Positions 1-8,868 are shown, counted from the stretch's first letter. The stretch: DNA of 64,000 nucleotides from Streptomyces sp. JB150 (GCF_011193355.1 NZ_CP049780.1:5375803-5439802); one strand, 5' to 3'. Notes: generated from the sequence alone by a model not told the origin. Made by a program: numbers and translations.

Positions 1-290
1 CCTACGCCTGGCCGACCAACGAGATCGCCGTGATGGGCGCGGAGGGCGCGGCCAACGTCATCTTCCGCCGTCAGATCGCCGAGGCCGACGACCCCGAGGC
101 CATGCGGGCCCGCATGGTCAAGGAGTACAAGTCCGAGCTGATGCACCCCTACTACGCGGCCGAGCGCGGCCTGGTCGACGACGTCATCGACCCGTGTGAG
201 ACCCGCGAGGTGCTGATCAAGTCCCTGGCGATGCTGGCCACCAAGCACGCCGACCTGCCCTCCCGCAAGCACGGCAACCCCCCGCAGTGA
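1..290 (+). CDS. accB: Acyl-CoA carboxylase carboxyltransferase (beta) subunit, C-terminal end only
   Basis: This is the last 95 codons of a biotin-dependent acyl-CoA carboxylase carboxyltransferase. The reading frame is open from base 3, so the gene starts outside the window. The visible tail contains EIAVMGAEGAANVIFRRQI, then the region around MHPYYAAERGLVDDVIDP and the ending SRKHGNPPQ, which is typical of actinobacterial AccB/PccB proteins. The enzyme transfers CO2 from carboxybiotin to acetyl- or propionyl-CoA in the cytoplasm, supplying malonyl- or methylmalonyl-CoA. The epsilon subunit gene follows 18 bases later, as in the Streptomyces accB-accE pair. The pccB-pccE pair is the alternative; the tail alone does not separate the two. 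The family is sure, the symbol less so. Confidence 0.9.
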   Translation, partial: YAWPTNEIAVMGAEGAANVIFRRQIAEADDPEAMRARMVKEYKSELMHPYYAAERGLVDDVIDPCETREVLIKSLAMLATKHADLPSRKHGNPPQ

Positions 291-308
291 CCCCGAGGAG
301 CCTGTCGC

Positions 309-503
309 ATGTCCCTGCCTGACATCCGCGTCGAGAAGGGCCACGCCGAGCCCGAGGAGGTCGCCGCCCTCACGGCCCTCCTCCTGGCCCGCGCCGCCGC
401 CCGCCCCGCCGAGACCACCCCGTCCCACGGCGGCCGCGTCCGCGCGGGCTGGCGCCGCCTGGAACGCGAACCGGGCTTCCGCGCCCCGCACAGCTGGCGC
501 TGA
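309..503 (+). CDS. accE: Acyl-CoA carboxylase epsilon subunit
   Basis: A 64-residue protein 18 bases after accB, with a GAGGAG ribosome site 8 bases before its ATG. The sequence has the AccE/PccE pattern: a short acidic start (PDIRVEKGHAEPEEVAALTA), a variable middle, and a conserved tail of the W-x-x-x-x-R-x-P-x-W kind, here ending in GFRAPHSWR. Epsilon subunits are small actinobacterial proteins that bind the beta subunit and stimulate acyl-CoA carboxylase activity. Position, length and tail agree, so the call is confident although the protein has no catalytic motif. Confidence 0.92.
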   Translation: MSLPDIRVEKGHAEPEEVAALTALLLARAAARPAETTPSHGGRVRAGWRRLEREPGFRAPHSWR

Positions 504-518
504 GCGTCCTGACGGTGC

Positions 519-556
519 CCACGGCCCCGCTCTCCTCCGGGAGGACGGGGCCGTGG
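519..556. terminator. Bidirectional hairpin terminator between accE and the NACHT gene
   Basis: A perfect 10-bp outer stem (ccacggcccc at 519-528, ggggccgtgg at 547-556) encloses an inner tcctcc/ggagga pairing. It lies exactly between two convergent genes and probably stops transcription from both sides. No U-run is present, as is common in Streptomyces. Confidence 0.8.
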
Positions 557-561
557 TGCGT

Positions 562-3525
562 TCAGTGCACGACGACCTCCACGCCGGGGAAGTCCAGGGC
601 GCCGGGGTCGTCGGGCAGGACACAGTCGTACATGGACAGACGCCGCACCCTGGGGACGATGAACCCGGGTGAGTCCAGCCACGCGGCGACGTCCACGCTG
701 TGCAGACTCAGGGCCAGCCCCGGGGTGGCCGTTACCGCGTCGAGTCCTCTCGGCAGACACGGCTTCTCGGTCCCCGACACCAGCGAGAGCTGTTCGACCT
801 TCGGTCCGAGCCGCAGATGGCCCAGGTCGGAACGGTCGTTGAGACTGAGGTGCAGGAACTCCAGCTCCGGCAGCTCGCCCAGCGTGTCGAGACAGGTCAG
901 CGCCATCGAGGGGCCGCCCGACAGCGCGAGAACCTCCAGGCCGGTATGGGCCCGCAGGACCGACAGGTCCACGTCGCCGCGGAGCCTGAAGCAGACCAGC
1001 TGGCGCAGTGGGGGAAGTTCGGCGACGGCCGCGAAGTCCGCGAGGGGGTAGTCGGTCGAGAGGCTGGTGACCGAGCGCAGCCGCAGCAGGGGACGCCACT
1101 GGCCGGAGTGGGTCAGGTCGACCAGCCGGCCTTCCAGAGGCAACCGTGACAGAACCCGGTCCACATAGGCGTCCGCGTCGAAGTACCGCCAGCCGTTGAG
1201 GAAAGCGCGGACCGCGTGGGCGGGAGCATTCTGCGCGTACTCCTCCAGCAGCCCCAGCGCCTCCTCGCCCCCGACGAGCGCCACCGTCCGCACCGTCTGC
1301 GCCGCGGCCTTCTCCGTCAGCCCGCTCAAGGACCGGGGCAGCGAGCGCAGCAGACTCGTCCCCACAGCCGCGAGCGCGGGCGGGTCCGTCTCGCGCCGCG
1401 GTGGCAGCAACGCCCCCACCGCCTCGTCCAGCCGCCCCGCCAACCCGTCGGAGACCGCCGGCACCGTCTCCTGACACGCCGCCGCCAGCAACCGCAGCTT
1501 GCGCGCGTGCCGGGGTTCCGCCTCCGCCCGGTCCAGGATCCCGCCCAGCAGCTCCTCCCGCTGCGGCCGGTTGGCATGGCCCGCGGCCATGATGATGGTC
1601 TCGCGCCACAGGTCCAGGTGGGCCCGCTCCACCAGGTTGCCGATGCGGTCCTCCTCCGCCGCCTCCTCCGCGGCCAGGTACTCCTGGAACGTCCGGTGCA
1701 CGAAGTCCATCCGCCCCACGGCGGGGGAGCGCAGCACCCCGGAGCGGTGCCGCAGCTGCTCCAGCACCCGCGCCCCGTCCTGCTCGTCCAGATGCCGCAT
1801 CCCCGCCAGCTTGCGCCCGACGAACACCCCGGCCTGCTCCAGCGAGATCTCACTGCGGTTGTTGTCGGACAGCCGCCAGGCGAGGTCCCGCAGCAGCACC
1901 AGCTTGTCCTTCAGGCCGAGCCCGTCGTCCAGCGCGCTCGGTACGTTGCGGTGCGCGTCCCGCTCGTGGACGAGCGTGTGCAGCGCGCTGCGGTACAGCT
2001 CCATCCGGTCCCGGGGAAGCTGACTGCCCCGGTTCACGTGCATCGCGCACAGCAGGGAAGCGAGCAGCGGCGTCCCCGCCAGGGACTGCAGATGCGGCCG
2101 GTCCTTCAGCGCGTTCAGCAACGACTGTTCGTACCCCGGCAGCTCCTCCACCTCGCACGGCAGCTCCTCGCCCAGCTCCCGCACCGCCTGGTGCCACTGC
2201 CGGACGAACGCGGCCAGGTCCGGGGGCGTCATCCGGTCCAGGTGCAGGGCGGTGAACTCCTCCCGGCGCAGCCAGTCCGCCCCCGCGGCAGCGGGCCGGG
2301 ACGTCACCACCACCCGCACGTCCCCGTACGCCGCCAGCAGCTTGCGCAGCCACTCCCGCACGCCCCGCCGCTCGCCGTCCAGCAGCTCGTCGACCCCGTC
2401 GATGAGCAGCAGCGCCTTGCCGGACTCCAGCTGCCGCTCCACCCACGCCTTCGGCATGACGCCCGTCAGATGACCGGCCACCGAGTCCAGCATCGCCTCC
2501 GGCCCCGGCAGCGCCCGCCCGCTGTACTCGCGCAGCTTCACGAACACCGGCGTCAGCCCGTTCCACCCGGCCAGCTCGCCGGTGAACGCGCCGCGCGCCG
2601 CCGTGACCGCCAGCCAGCGCAGCAGCGTCGTCTTCCCGGAGCCGGCCTCGCCCCGCAGCAGCACCCGCGAGGCACCGCCCAGCGCGGCCTCGACCCGCAT
2701 CCCGGAGCTCTCGCCGCCGCCCTGCTCCCAGTCGCTCATGTCGGGCCGCAGCAGCGGAACGGACCGGCCCCCGGCGCGCCGCCGGCTCCCGTCGTCGCCG
2801 GTCGCCCGCAGGCTGACGTACGCCACCGACAGCCGCGCCTGCGCCGCCGCCCGCTCCGAGGTGCGCCGGAACAGCTCCACCTCGTCCAGCGTCGTGCTGA
2901 CCAGCTCCAGATAGCGGCGCCGGAACTCCGCGTCCCGGTCCGTGCCCTCGGGCGCGAACAGCGACCGGTCCGGCAGCCGCTCCAGGACGCGGGCGATCTC
3001 CGCGCCCAGCGACGTCGTCCGGGCCAGCAGCTCCGTCAGCGCCCGCTCCTCGAACACGGGCAGGCTCCGCACGATCCGTACGTAGTACTCGCAGCACTCC
3101 GCGAACAGCGCCTCGTACAGCCGCTCCTCGGCCTCGCTCAGCCCCACGGGCGCCGGCACCGACGCCGTGATGCGCCGCACCAGCTCCGCCGGGTTCGCGT
3201 CCGCCGCCAGCACCGCCTCGTCGGACAGGTCGGCCCGGGCGAAGGTGTCGCAGACCCCGTTCAGCACCGCCTGCCGGCCGCTCTCGTCCAGTCCACGCAA
3301 CTCCCGTTCCAGGAACGGCGCCAGCCGGTCGAACACCGCGTCCGCGATCTCTCCGAACTGCCGCTCCACACTCCGCTGGAACCGCAGGCCGGGCACCCGC
3401 ACCCGGACCAGCTCGGCCATCGGCATCCGGCGCTCCTGCTCGCGCCGCTTCCCGCCCAGCCACAGCTGCGCCGCCGTGGTCGCCACGGTCGTCCCCAGCC
3501 GTAAGGCCGCCGCCTCCGCGCTCAT
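562..3525 (-). CDS. NACHT-domain STAND NTPase with C-terminal leucine-rich repeats (NLR-like)
   Basis: A 987-residue protein. The ATG at 3525 is preceded by gggagggg, a good ribosome site; an open frame continues upstream but overlaps cvnD. Residues about 20-200 are alpha-helical and resemble the helical domains found before bacterial NACHT modules. A Walker A motif GEAGSGKTT lies near residue 295 and a Walker B motif ALLLIDGVDEL near 375, followed by a helical region. From about residue 800 there are leucine-rich repeats (LRQLVCFRL, LEVLALSG, LEFLHLSL). Such proteins are ligand-triggered oligomerising ATPases; several bacterial relatives defend against phage, but no effector domain is recognisable here, so defence is an inference. 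Codon 8 is TTA, the rare codon read by the bldA tRNA, and the only in-frame TTA noticed in the window. The gene follows cvnD2 on the same strand by 80 bases with a hairpin between. Confidence 0.88.
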   Translation of the reverse strand: MSAEAAALRLGTTVATTAAQLWLGGKRREQERRMPMAELVRVRVPGLRFQRSVERQFGEIADAVFDRLAPFLERELRGLDESGRQAVLNGVCDTFARADLSDEAVLAADANPAELVRRITASVPAPVGLSEAEERLYEALFAECCEYYVRIVRSLPVFEERALTELLARTTSLGAEIARVLERLPDRSLFAPEGTDRDAEFRRRYLELVSTTLDEVELFRRTSERAAAQARLSVAYVSLRATGDDGSRRRAGGRSVPLLRPDMSDWEQGGGESSGMRVEAALGGASRVLLRGEAGSGKTTLLRWLAVTAARGAFTGELAGWNGLTPVFVKLREYSGRALPGPEAMLDSVAGHLTGVMPKAWVERQLESGKALLLIDGVDELLDGERRGVREWLRKLLAAYGDVRVVVTSRPAAAGADWLRREEFTALHLDRMTPPDLAAFVRQWHQAVRELGEELPCEVEELPGYEQSLLNALKDRPHLQSLAGTPLLASLLCAMHVNRGSQLPRDRMELYRSALHTLVHERDAHRNVPSALDDGLGLKDKLVLLRDLAWRLSDNNRSEISLEQAGVFVGRKLAGMRHLDEQDGARVLEQLRHRSGVLRSPAVGRMDFVHRTFQEYLAAEEAAEEDRIGNLVERAHLDLWRETIIMAAGHANRPQREELLGGILDRAEAEPRHARKLRLLAAACQETVPAVSDGLAGRLDEAVGALLPPRRETDPPALAAVGTSLLRSLPRSLSGLTEKAAAQTVRTVALVGGEEALGLLEEYAQNAPAHAVRAFLNGWRYFDADAYVDRVLSRLPLEGRLVDLTHSGQWRPLLRLRSVTSLSTDYPLADFAAVAELPPLRQLVCFRLRGDVDLSVLRAHTGLEVLALSGGPSMALTCLDTLGELPELEFLHLSLNDRSDLGHLRLGPKVEQLSLVSGTEKPCLPRGLDAVTATPGLALSLHSVDVAAWLDSPGFIVPRVRRLSMYDCVLPDDPGALDFPGVEVVVH

Positions 3526-3549
3526 TCTCCGCCCCTCCCAGAAGACAAC

Positions 3550-3589
3550 TGCGGCCCCCATCCCTCCCACAGGAGGAACGGAGGCCGCA
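3550..3589 (-). terminator. Hairpin between cvnD2 and the NACHT gene (terminator or attenuator)
   Basis: Outer arms tgcggcc (3550-3556) and ggccgca (3583-3589) enclose a cctcc/ggagg pairing. On the minus strand the stem is followed by a pyrimidine-rich ttgtcttct. It could end conservon 2 transcripts or attenuate read-through into the NACHT gene. Confidence 0.5.
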
Positions 3590-3605
3590 AGGCGGAAGTG
3601 CCCGG

Positions 3606-4187
3606 CTACCGCAGGCGCGCCATCAGCGCGTGCTCCACGAGCGTGATCAGCGTCGACTTGGCGTCCGCGCGGTGACGGGCGTCCGTCGTGATGATCGGGG
3701 TGTCCGGGCCGATCTGCAGGGCCTCGCGGACCTCGTCGGGGGTGTACGGCTGGTTGCCGTCGAAGCCGTTCAGGGCGATGACGAAGGGCAGGCCGCTGTT
3801 CTCGAAGTAGTCGACGGCGGGGAAGCAGTCGGCGAGCCTCCGCGTGTCGACCAGCACCACCGCGCCGATGGCGCCGCGCACCAGGTCGTCCCACATGAAC
3901 CAGAAGCGGTCCTGGCCGGGCGTGCCGAACAGGTACAGGATGAGGTCCTGGTCCAGGGTGATACGTCCGAAGTCCATGGCCACGGTCGTCGTGGTCTTGT
4001 CTCCGGTGTGGGTGAGGTCGTCGATGCCTGCCGAAGCGGACGTCATGACGGCCTCCGTGCGCAGCGGGTTGATCTCCGAGACGGCGCCGACGAACGTGGT
4101 CTTGCCCACGCCGAAGCCGCCCGCCACCACGATCTTCGCGGAGGTGGTGGAGCGGGAAGGACCGCCGCTAGAGCTTGCGAAGTCCAC
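3606..4187 (-). CDS. cvnD2: Conservon GTP-binding protein CvnD (second conservon)
   Basis: A 193-residue small GTPase of the conservon type. After a short Ser-rich leader come KIVVAGGFGVGKTTFVGAV (P-loop, residues about 18-36), a switch region with DFGRI and FGTPGQDRF (the DxxG-like step), and ALNGFDG in place of the NKxD base-binding loop. The GTG start lies 20 bases inside cvnC2, so the two are translationally coupled. CvnD proteins bind GTP and associate at the membrane with CvnB and CvnC in a complex compared with eukaryotic G-protein assemblies. It differs from the CvnD at 8869-9456 at only four residues outside the N-terminal linker, which is unusually close for a paralogue. Confidence 0.95.
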   Translation of the reverse strand: MDFASSSGGPSRSTTSAKIVVAGGFGVGKTTFVGAVSEINPLRTEAVMTSASAGIDDLTHTGDKTTTTVAMDFGRITLDQDLILYLFGTPGQDRFWFMWDDLVRGAIGAVVLVDTRRLADCFPAVDYFENSGLPFVIALNGFDGNQPYTPDEVREALQIGPDTPIITTDARHRADAKSTLITLVEHALMARLR

Positions 4188-4740
4188 TGAGCACCCTTTC
4201 GAGCAGTGTCACGTCTGGCTGGCCACCGGCGTTCTCGTCGCCGCCGGGCTGATGGATGGCGACCAGTCCCGCCTCCGCCAAGTCGGCGACGAGGATCCTG
4301 GCCACGCCGAGGGGGATCGTCAGCAGGGCCGAGATCTCGGCCACCGACTTGATCTCCCGGCAGAGGTTGCAGATCCGCTGATGCTCGGGCAGCTGGCCCT
4401 GCATCTGATGCGGAGCCGCGGTGGTGTGCACCAGCGCCTCGATGGCGAGCTGGTACCGCGGCCTGGTGCGGCCGCCCGTCATGGCGTACGGACGCACCAG
4501 GGGGTTGTTCGACGCCCCGGCGGGCGCCGGCTCAGGGGTGCGGCGCTGCGGCTGCACGGGCTGGATACGCGGTGCCTGCGGCTGGTCGTAGGGCGCGGGG
4601 CCGGGACCCTGCGGCGCGTACGGCTGCCGGTGGCTGGGGGTGGAGGGAAAGTTGTACCGGTTCTGGGAACCGTCGTGCTGGCCCTGGGCAGGGCCGTACG
4701 ACCAGTTACCCGAAGACGAACCGCCTGGGGGTGTTGCCAC
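4168..4740 (-). CDS. cvnC2: Conservon DUF742 protein CvnC (second conservon)
   Basis: A 190-residue protein starting at a GTG with a strong GGAGGAGGAG ribosome site. Residues 1-75 are a Pro/Gln/Tyr-rich, probably disordered arm. The rest is the DUF742 domain, beginning LVRPYAMTGGRTRPRYQLA and containing EHQRICNLCREIKSVAEIS and LGVARILVADLAEAGLV, a winged-helix-like segment. In studied conservons CvnC binds CvnB and CvnD on the membrane. The other CvnC in this window lacks the long arm and has only 132 residues, so this component differs more than CvnB or CvnD. Confidence 0.93.
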   Translation of the reverse strand: MATPPGGSSSGNWSYGPAQGQHDGSQNRYNFPSTPSHRQPYAPQGPGPAPYDQPQAPRIQPVQPQRRTPEPAPAGASNNPLVRPYAMTGGRTRPRYQLAIEALVHTTAAPHQMQGQLPEHQRICNLCREIKSVAEISALLTIPLGVARILVADLAEAGLVAIHQPGGDENAGGQPDVTLLERVLSGLRKL

Positions 4741-4834
4741 TTTCTCCTCCTCCGACTGTGCCGGGCACCCATCCCTGTGGAGCCGCGTCCCGAAACCTTA
4801 CGGCCCCGGGACGCGAAAACGCACCGTCTGTCTG

Positions 4835-5257
4835 TTAGTTGAGAAGGCTCCCCTGGAGCTCCGCACGGAGATCCGGGGTGAGAACCGTGCCCGCGCGGTC
4901 CACGAGAAGGGCCATCTCGTACCCAATGAGGCCGATGTCCGCTTCCGGGTGGGCGAGAACCGCGAGCGACGAACCGTCCGAGATGGACATGATGAAGAGG
5001 AATCCCCGCTCCATCTCCACAACCGTCTGGTTCACGTTCCCGCCCTCGAAGATGCGCGAGGCACCGGCGGTCAGCGAGGTCAGACCGGAGGCGACGGCCG
5101 CGAGCTGGTCGGCGCGGTCGCGGGGAAAGCCTTCGGACATCGCCAGAAGGAGTCCGTCGGCGGAGACCACCACGGTGTGGGACACCCCGGGGGTGTTGTC
5201 CACGAAGTTGGTGATCAACCAGTTCAGGTTCTGTGCCGCCTGGCTCATCGGGCTCAC
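4835..5257 (-). CDS. cvnB2: Conservon roadblock/LC7 protein CvnB (second conservon)
   Basis: A 140-residue roadblock/LC7-fold protein: NLNWLITNFVDNTPGVSHTV, VVSADGLLLAMSEGFPRD and LAVLAHPEADIGLIGYEMA. Such domains act as scaffolds or activators of small GTPases, matching the CvnD partner nearby. The GTG at 5257 was chosen because AGGAG lies 7 bases before it and it sits one base after the cvnA2 stop; the usual ATG (5248, giving 137 residues) has no comparable site. The other conservon shows the same arrangement with a TTG. A 94-base gap separates it from cvnC2. Confidence 0.93.
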   Translation of the reverse strand: MSPMSQAAQNLNWLITNFVDNTPGVSHTVVVSADGLLLAMSEGFPRDRADQLAAVASGLTSLTAGASRIFEGGNVNQTVVEMERGFLFIMSISDGSSLAVLAHPEADIGLIGYEMALLVDRAGTVLTPDLRAELQGSLLN

Positions 5258-5258
5258 A

Positions 5259-8200
5259 CTAACGCTCCTGGTTGTAGGTGCTGTCAGGACCGAAGCCCTG
5301 GCCGTTCGTTTCACTTCCTGCGGTGCGTCCCCGCTGCACTCCCCGGCGCAGGTTGCTCAGCCTGCCCCGGACGTCCTCGGGGGCGCGGGAGACCTGTGGG
5401 CCTCCCTGCGGGGTCGACTCCGCGGAGCCCTCGACCAGATTGGCCTTGGGCACCCGCCGCGGCAGGCCGGAGGAGGTCACTCCGCCCGCCTTCGGCTTCC
5501 GGAGCTGCGCGGCCTGCTGCCACCGCTCGTCGTTCGCCGAGCGCCAGCCGGTGTCGCCGTTGCTCTCCGGGGAGGGGGCCGGCGTTTCCTGGTTCCCGCG
5601 CTGCGCGGCGCCGCCCGTGGTTCCGCTCGCGGTGGATCCGCGGCGCGGAAGCCCGGCGTCGGTCAGCTCGTGCCCGGCGGGGGAAGCCGGTCCCGGACGG
5701 TCGAAGCCTACGCGGTCCCGCTCACTCGCGTCAGCGGCCTGCACAGATTCCGCTTCGGGAGCGTACTGGTCCGGGTAACCGCCCTGGTAACCGTCCTGCT
5801 GCTGCCAGTCAGCCTGGTAGGACTGCTCTTCGAAGCCCGAGTAGGTCTCCGAGGCAGCGTTCGGCGCCGCGGCGTGCTCGCTCTGGCCGGACTCCGCATA
5901 CGCGGGCTCCGGGTAGCCGCCGGTCGCCTGGAATCCATCGTTGCGCGGCAGCCCGCCGTCCTGCGCGAAGTAGGAGTCGTCGTACGACGGCTGCTGCTCC
6001 TCGTACGCCTGCTGCTGACCGTAGCCGGTCTGCTCGGCGTAACCGCCCTGGCCGCCGTCGTAGGCGTGCTGCCCGGTCTGCTGGTCGAAGCCGTCCGCCG
6101 GGTACGCCGTCTCGCCGGTGGACTCCGGGGACTGCTGGCCGTGGGTCTGCGCCTCCAGCGCCGCGCGGCGCTCCTCACGCATGAGGGAACGGCCGACCGG
6201 GTCCAGCTCGCGGATGTCGTCCGGGACCTCGGTGTAGCGGCTGTCGTCGAAGCCCAGCTCCGCCGCGGTGCGCAGCGGCTGGCTGAAGTCCTCACCCTGG
6301 AACTGCTGCTCCGGGATGATCTGCGAGACCGTGAACTCCTCGCGGTCCAGCGAGCCGTCGCCACCGCCACCGTGGGTGATCGCGTCGGGCAGCATGACCA
6401 GCGAGGTCGTGCCGGCCTGCTCGCCCGAGGGGCGCAGCTGGACGCGGATGCCGTGCCGGTCGGACAGCCGGCCGACCACGAACAGGCCCATGCGCTGCGA
6501 GATCGCGGCGTCCACGGTCGGCGGGTTGGCCAGCTTGTGGTTGATGTCCGCGAAGTCCTCGGCGGTCAGGCCGATGCCCTTGTCGTGGATCTCGATCATC
6601 ACGCGGCCGTCGGGCAGACGGGTCGCGGTGACCCGCACCTTGGTCTGCGGGGAGGAGAACGTGGTGGCGTTCTCCAGCAGCTCGGCCAGCAGGTGCACGA
6701 GGTCGGTCACGGCGCGGCCGTGGATGTCCGCCTCGGGCACGCCGGATATCTCGATGCGCTCGTACTGCTCCACCTCGGAGGAGGCGGCGCGCAGCACGTC
6801 GACCAGCGGGACCGGCTGGTCCCAGCGGCGGCCGGGCTCCTCGCCGGCGAGGACCAGCAGGTTCTCGCCGTTGCGGCGCATACGGGTGGCCAGGTGGTCC
6901 AGCTTGAAGAGGTTCTCCAGCTGGTCCGGGTCGGCCTCGTTGTTCTCCAGCTCGGTGATCAGGGTCAGCTGGCCCTCGATCAGCGACTGGTTGCGGCGCG
7001 ACAGGTTGGTGAAGATCGCGTTGATGTTGCCCCGCAGCAGCGCCTGCTCGGCGGCGAGCCGCACGGCCTCGCGGTGGACCTGGTCGAAGGCGCGGGCGAC
7101 CTCGCCGATCTCGTCCGTGGAGGTGATCGGGATGGGCGCGACGCGGGTGTCGACCCGGCCGGGGTCGGTGCGCGAGAGCTGGTCGACCAGCATCGGCAGC
7201 CGCTGCTCGGCGATGCCGAAGGCGGCGTTGCGCAGCTGGCGCATCGAGTGGCTCATCTGGCGGGCCACCATGCCGGCCAGGATGAACGCGGCCAGCAGCG
7301 CGATCACGACGGCGGCACCGGTGATGAAGGCGTCCGTCTTCGCGTCGGCGGCGATCTCGGAGGCCTCGTTCACGGCCGTGTCCGCGAGGTCGGCCTCGAT
7401 CTGGCGGTACGCGTCGTACTTGAGGGTGTTGACCGCCCACCAGTTGTCCGGGGTGACGCCCAGCGCGGCGATCCGGGCCCGCTCGGCGCGGGAGGTGTCC
7501 TGCAGACCGGCGACCAGGCCGACCATCTTGGCCGGGTCGGACGGCGGCGCCTTGTAGTTCGGGTCCTGCGCGATGGCTTCCCTGGCCGCCGCCGCGGCGT
7601 CGGTCCCAATCTGCTTCCTGGCCGCTTCCAGCTTGTCCGCGTCGGCCTCGGTGCCACCGCCGATGTACTCCTCGATGGCGATGCGCTCGAGGTAGGCGTA
7701 CGAGGCGAGGGAGGTGCGCTGGGAGGCGAAGTCGCCGTTGCCGGGGCCCGGCTTCACCAGCAGCTGCATACCGATGGACCGCTGCAGCGACAGGGCGGCC
7801 TTGGTCAGCGAGATGGCGTAGACGGTACGGCCGTAGCTGGTGATGTTGCCGGTGCCCAGACCGAGCTCGTTGGCCATCTCCATCAGCGGGTGGGCGACCT
7901 TGACGTAGCCCTCCTGCGTCTCCACGCCCTTCAGACGGGTCGTGTACGCGGCCTGGCGCAGCGCCTCCAGCTGGGGCTCGACCTTGCGGAACAGCTCCAG
8001 CCGGCGCTCCAGGCCCGCCTTCGAGGGCATGCTCTCGGCGGCCGCGTCGAAGGCGTCGGCGGCCGCGTCGGTCTTCTTGCGGGCGGCGGCCACGGCCTGG
8101 TCGTCCCGGCCCTTGCCCTGCAGCAGCGGGGCGGCGGTGGTGTCGCGCTCGTTGTAGAGGGCGTCGGCGTAGGTGAGGGAGGCCCGCACCAGACGCGCGG

Positions 8201-8471
8201 TGTTCTCCGCGTCCTCGGCCTCCTGCCAGGTGTCGATCGAGCTCTTCACCTGGAAACCGCCCATGACCAGGCCGACCAGCACGGGTATGAGCAGGATCGC
8301 GTTGAGTCGGGTCGTCACCCGCCAGTTGCGCGGGGAGAAACGGCCGCCGCTCGGAGCGGGGGCGGCCGTGGGCTCCGAACCGGGCACACCAGGGGCGGAC
8401 GCCGCTCCGCGCGGCGGCGGGGTGAAGTTGCCCCGGGCGGGCGGCTCGGGACCGTTCTTGCTTCGCCTCAC
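5259..8471 (-). CDS. cvnA2: Conservon sensor histidine kinase-like protein CvnA (second conservon)
   Basis: A 1070-residue membrane protein. A cytoplasmic start is followed by a membrane helix (LNAILLIPVLVGLVMGGF, about residues 52-70), a roughly 270-residue extracellular nitrate/nitrite-sensing (NIT) type domain, a second helix (GAAVVIALLAAFILAGMVA), a HAMP-like linker and a kinase-like region with KLDHLATRMRRNGENLL, then a HATPase domain (LAELLENATTFSSP, DKGIGL). The last 350 residues are low-complexity, rich in Tyr, Gln, Gly and Ser. The GTG at 8471 follows GAGAGG by 11 bases, exactly as in the other cvnA. No response regulator gene is nearby, consistent with signalling to CvnB-D. Signal unknown. 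Confidence 0.92.
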   Translation of the reverse strand: MRRSKNGPEPPARGNFTPPPRGAASAPGVPGSEPTAAPAPSGGRFSPRNWRVTTRLNAILLIPVLVGLVMGGFQVKSSIDTWQEAEDAENTARLVRASLTYADALYNERDTTAAPLLQGKGRDDQAVAAARKKTDAAADAFDAAAESMPSKAGLERRLELFRKVEPQLEALRQAAYTTRLKGVETQEGYVKVAHPLMEMANELGLGTGNITSYGRTVYAISLTKAALSLQRSIGMQLLVKPGPGNGDFASQRTSLASYAYLERIAIEEYIGGGTEADADKLEAARKQIGTDAAAAAREAIAQDPNYKAPPSDPAKMVGLVAGLQDTSRAERARIAALGVTPDNWWAVNTLKYDAYRQIEADLADTAVNEASEIAADAKTDAFITGAAVVIALLAAFILAGMVARQMSHSMRQLRNAAFGIAEQRLPMLVDQLSRTDPGRVDTRVAPIPITSTDEIGEVARAFDQVHREAVRLAAEQALLRGNINAIFTNLSRRNQSLIEGQLTLITELENNEADPDQLENLFKLDHLATRMRRNGENLLVLAGEEPGRRWDQPVPLVDVLRAASSEVEQYERIEISGVPEADIHGRAVTDLVHLLAELLENATTFSSPQTKVRVTATRLPDGRVMIEIHDKGIGLTAEDFADINHKLANPPTVDAAISQRMGLFVVGRLSDRHGIRVQLRPSGEQAGTTSLVMLPDAITHGGGGDGSLDREEFTVSQIIPEQQFQGEDFSQPLRTAAELGFDDSRYTEVPDDIRELDPVGRSLMREERRAALEAQTHGQQSPESTGETAYPADGFDQQTGQHAYDGGQGGYAEQTGYGQQQAYEEQQPSYDDSYFAQDGGLPRNDGFQATGGYPEPAYAESGQSEHAAAPNAASETYSGFEEQSYQADWQQQDGYQGGYPDQYAPEAESVQAADASERDRVGFDRPGPASPAGHELTDAGLPRRGSTASGTTGGAAQRGNQETPAPSPESNGDTGWRSANDERWQQAAQLRKPKAGGVTSSGLPRRVPKANLVEGSAESTPQGGPQVSRAPEDVRGRLSNLRRGVQRGRTAGSETNGQGFGPDSTYNQER

Positions 8472-8868
8472 TCGACCAACAACCTCTCGGCGGTCGGCAC
8501 CTACGTCGTGCCGCAGTGTCTCAGAGCCCAGATCGCCATCGACCACTGAGTACGTCTTTGACTATTGGGCAGTTCAGGCATTCCAGCACGTGGACCAGCG
8601 CTCTTCCAAACATGGGGAACCGCCGGAGCCCCGTGAGGAAGGCCGCAGATAAAACGGTCATAAAGAGCGAGCCCCGCCAAAAGACGGGGCCTTTGTGCGC
8701 GCAGCGACACCATGCGACCGCGTCGCGTGGCGGTACCCGCCGATTCCTCTGCCGAAACGTTATGAACAGCGGAGCCGACCGTGTCCAAGCCCACAGTCGG
8801 CTCCGCCCGCCGCGTCGTGCCGGCCGGAACGCCCCGGCAACTGCCGTCGCGCACGGCGCACTTGGCCG
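8472..8868. other. Intergenic region between the two conservons
   Basis: No gene is seen in these 397 bases. The part nearest 8472 must carry the cvnA2 leader and promoter, but no convincing -35/-10 pair was found. A 6-bp hairpin gccccg/cggggc lies at 8671-8690, and the conservon 1 terminator is at 8769-8806. Conservon 2 is therefore probably transcribed separately from conservon 1. Confidence 0.6.
8769..8806 (-). terminator. Hairpin terminator after the first conservon
   Basis: Perfect 11-bp arms, gcggagccgac (8769-8779) and gtcggctccgc (8796-8806), with a 16-base loop. It lies 63 bases beyond the cvnD1 stop codon on the minus strand. Confidence 0.7.

Noticed and set aside
562..3894. Longer NACHT protein starting at 3894
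   Set aside because: The extra 123 codons overlap cvnD2 and its terminator-like hairpin; ATG 3525 has a good ribosome site.
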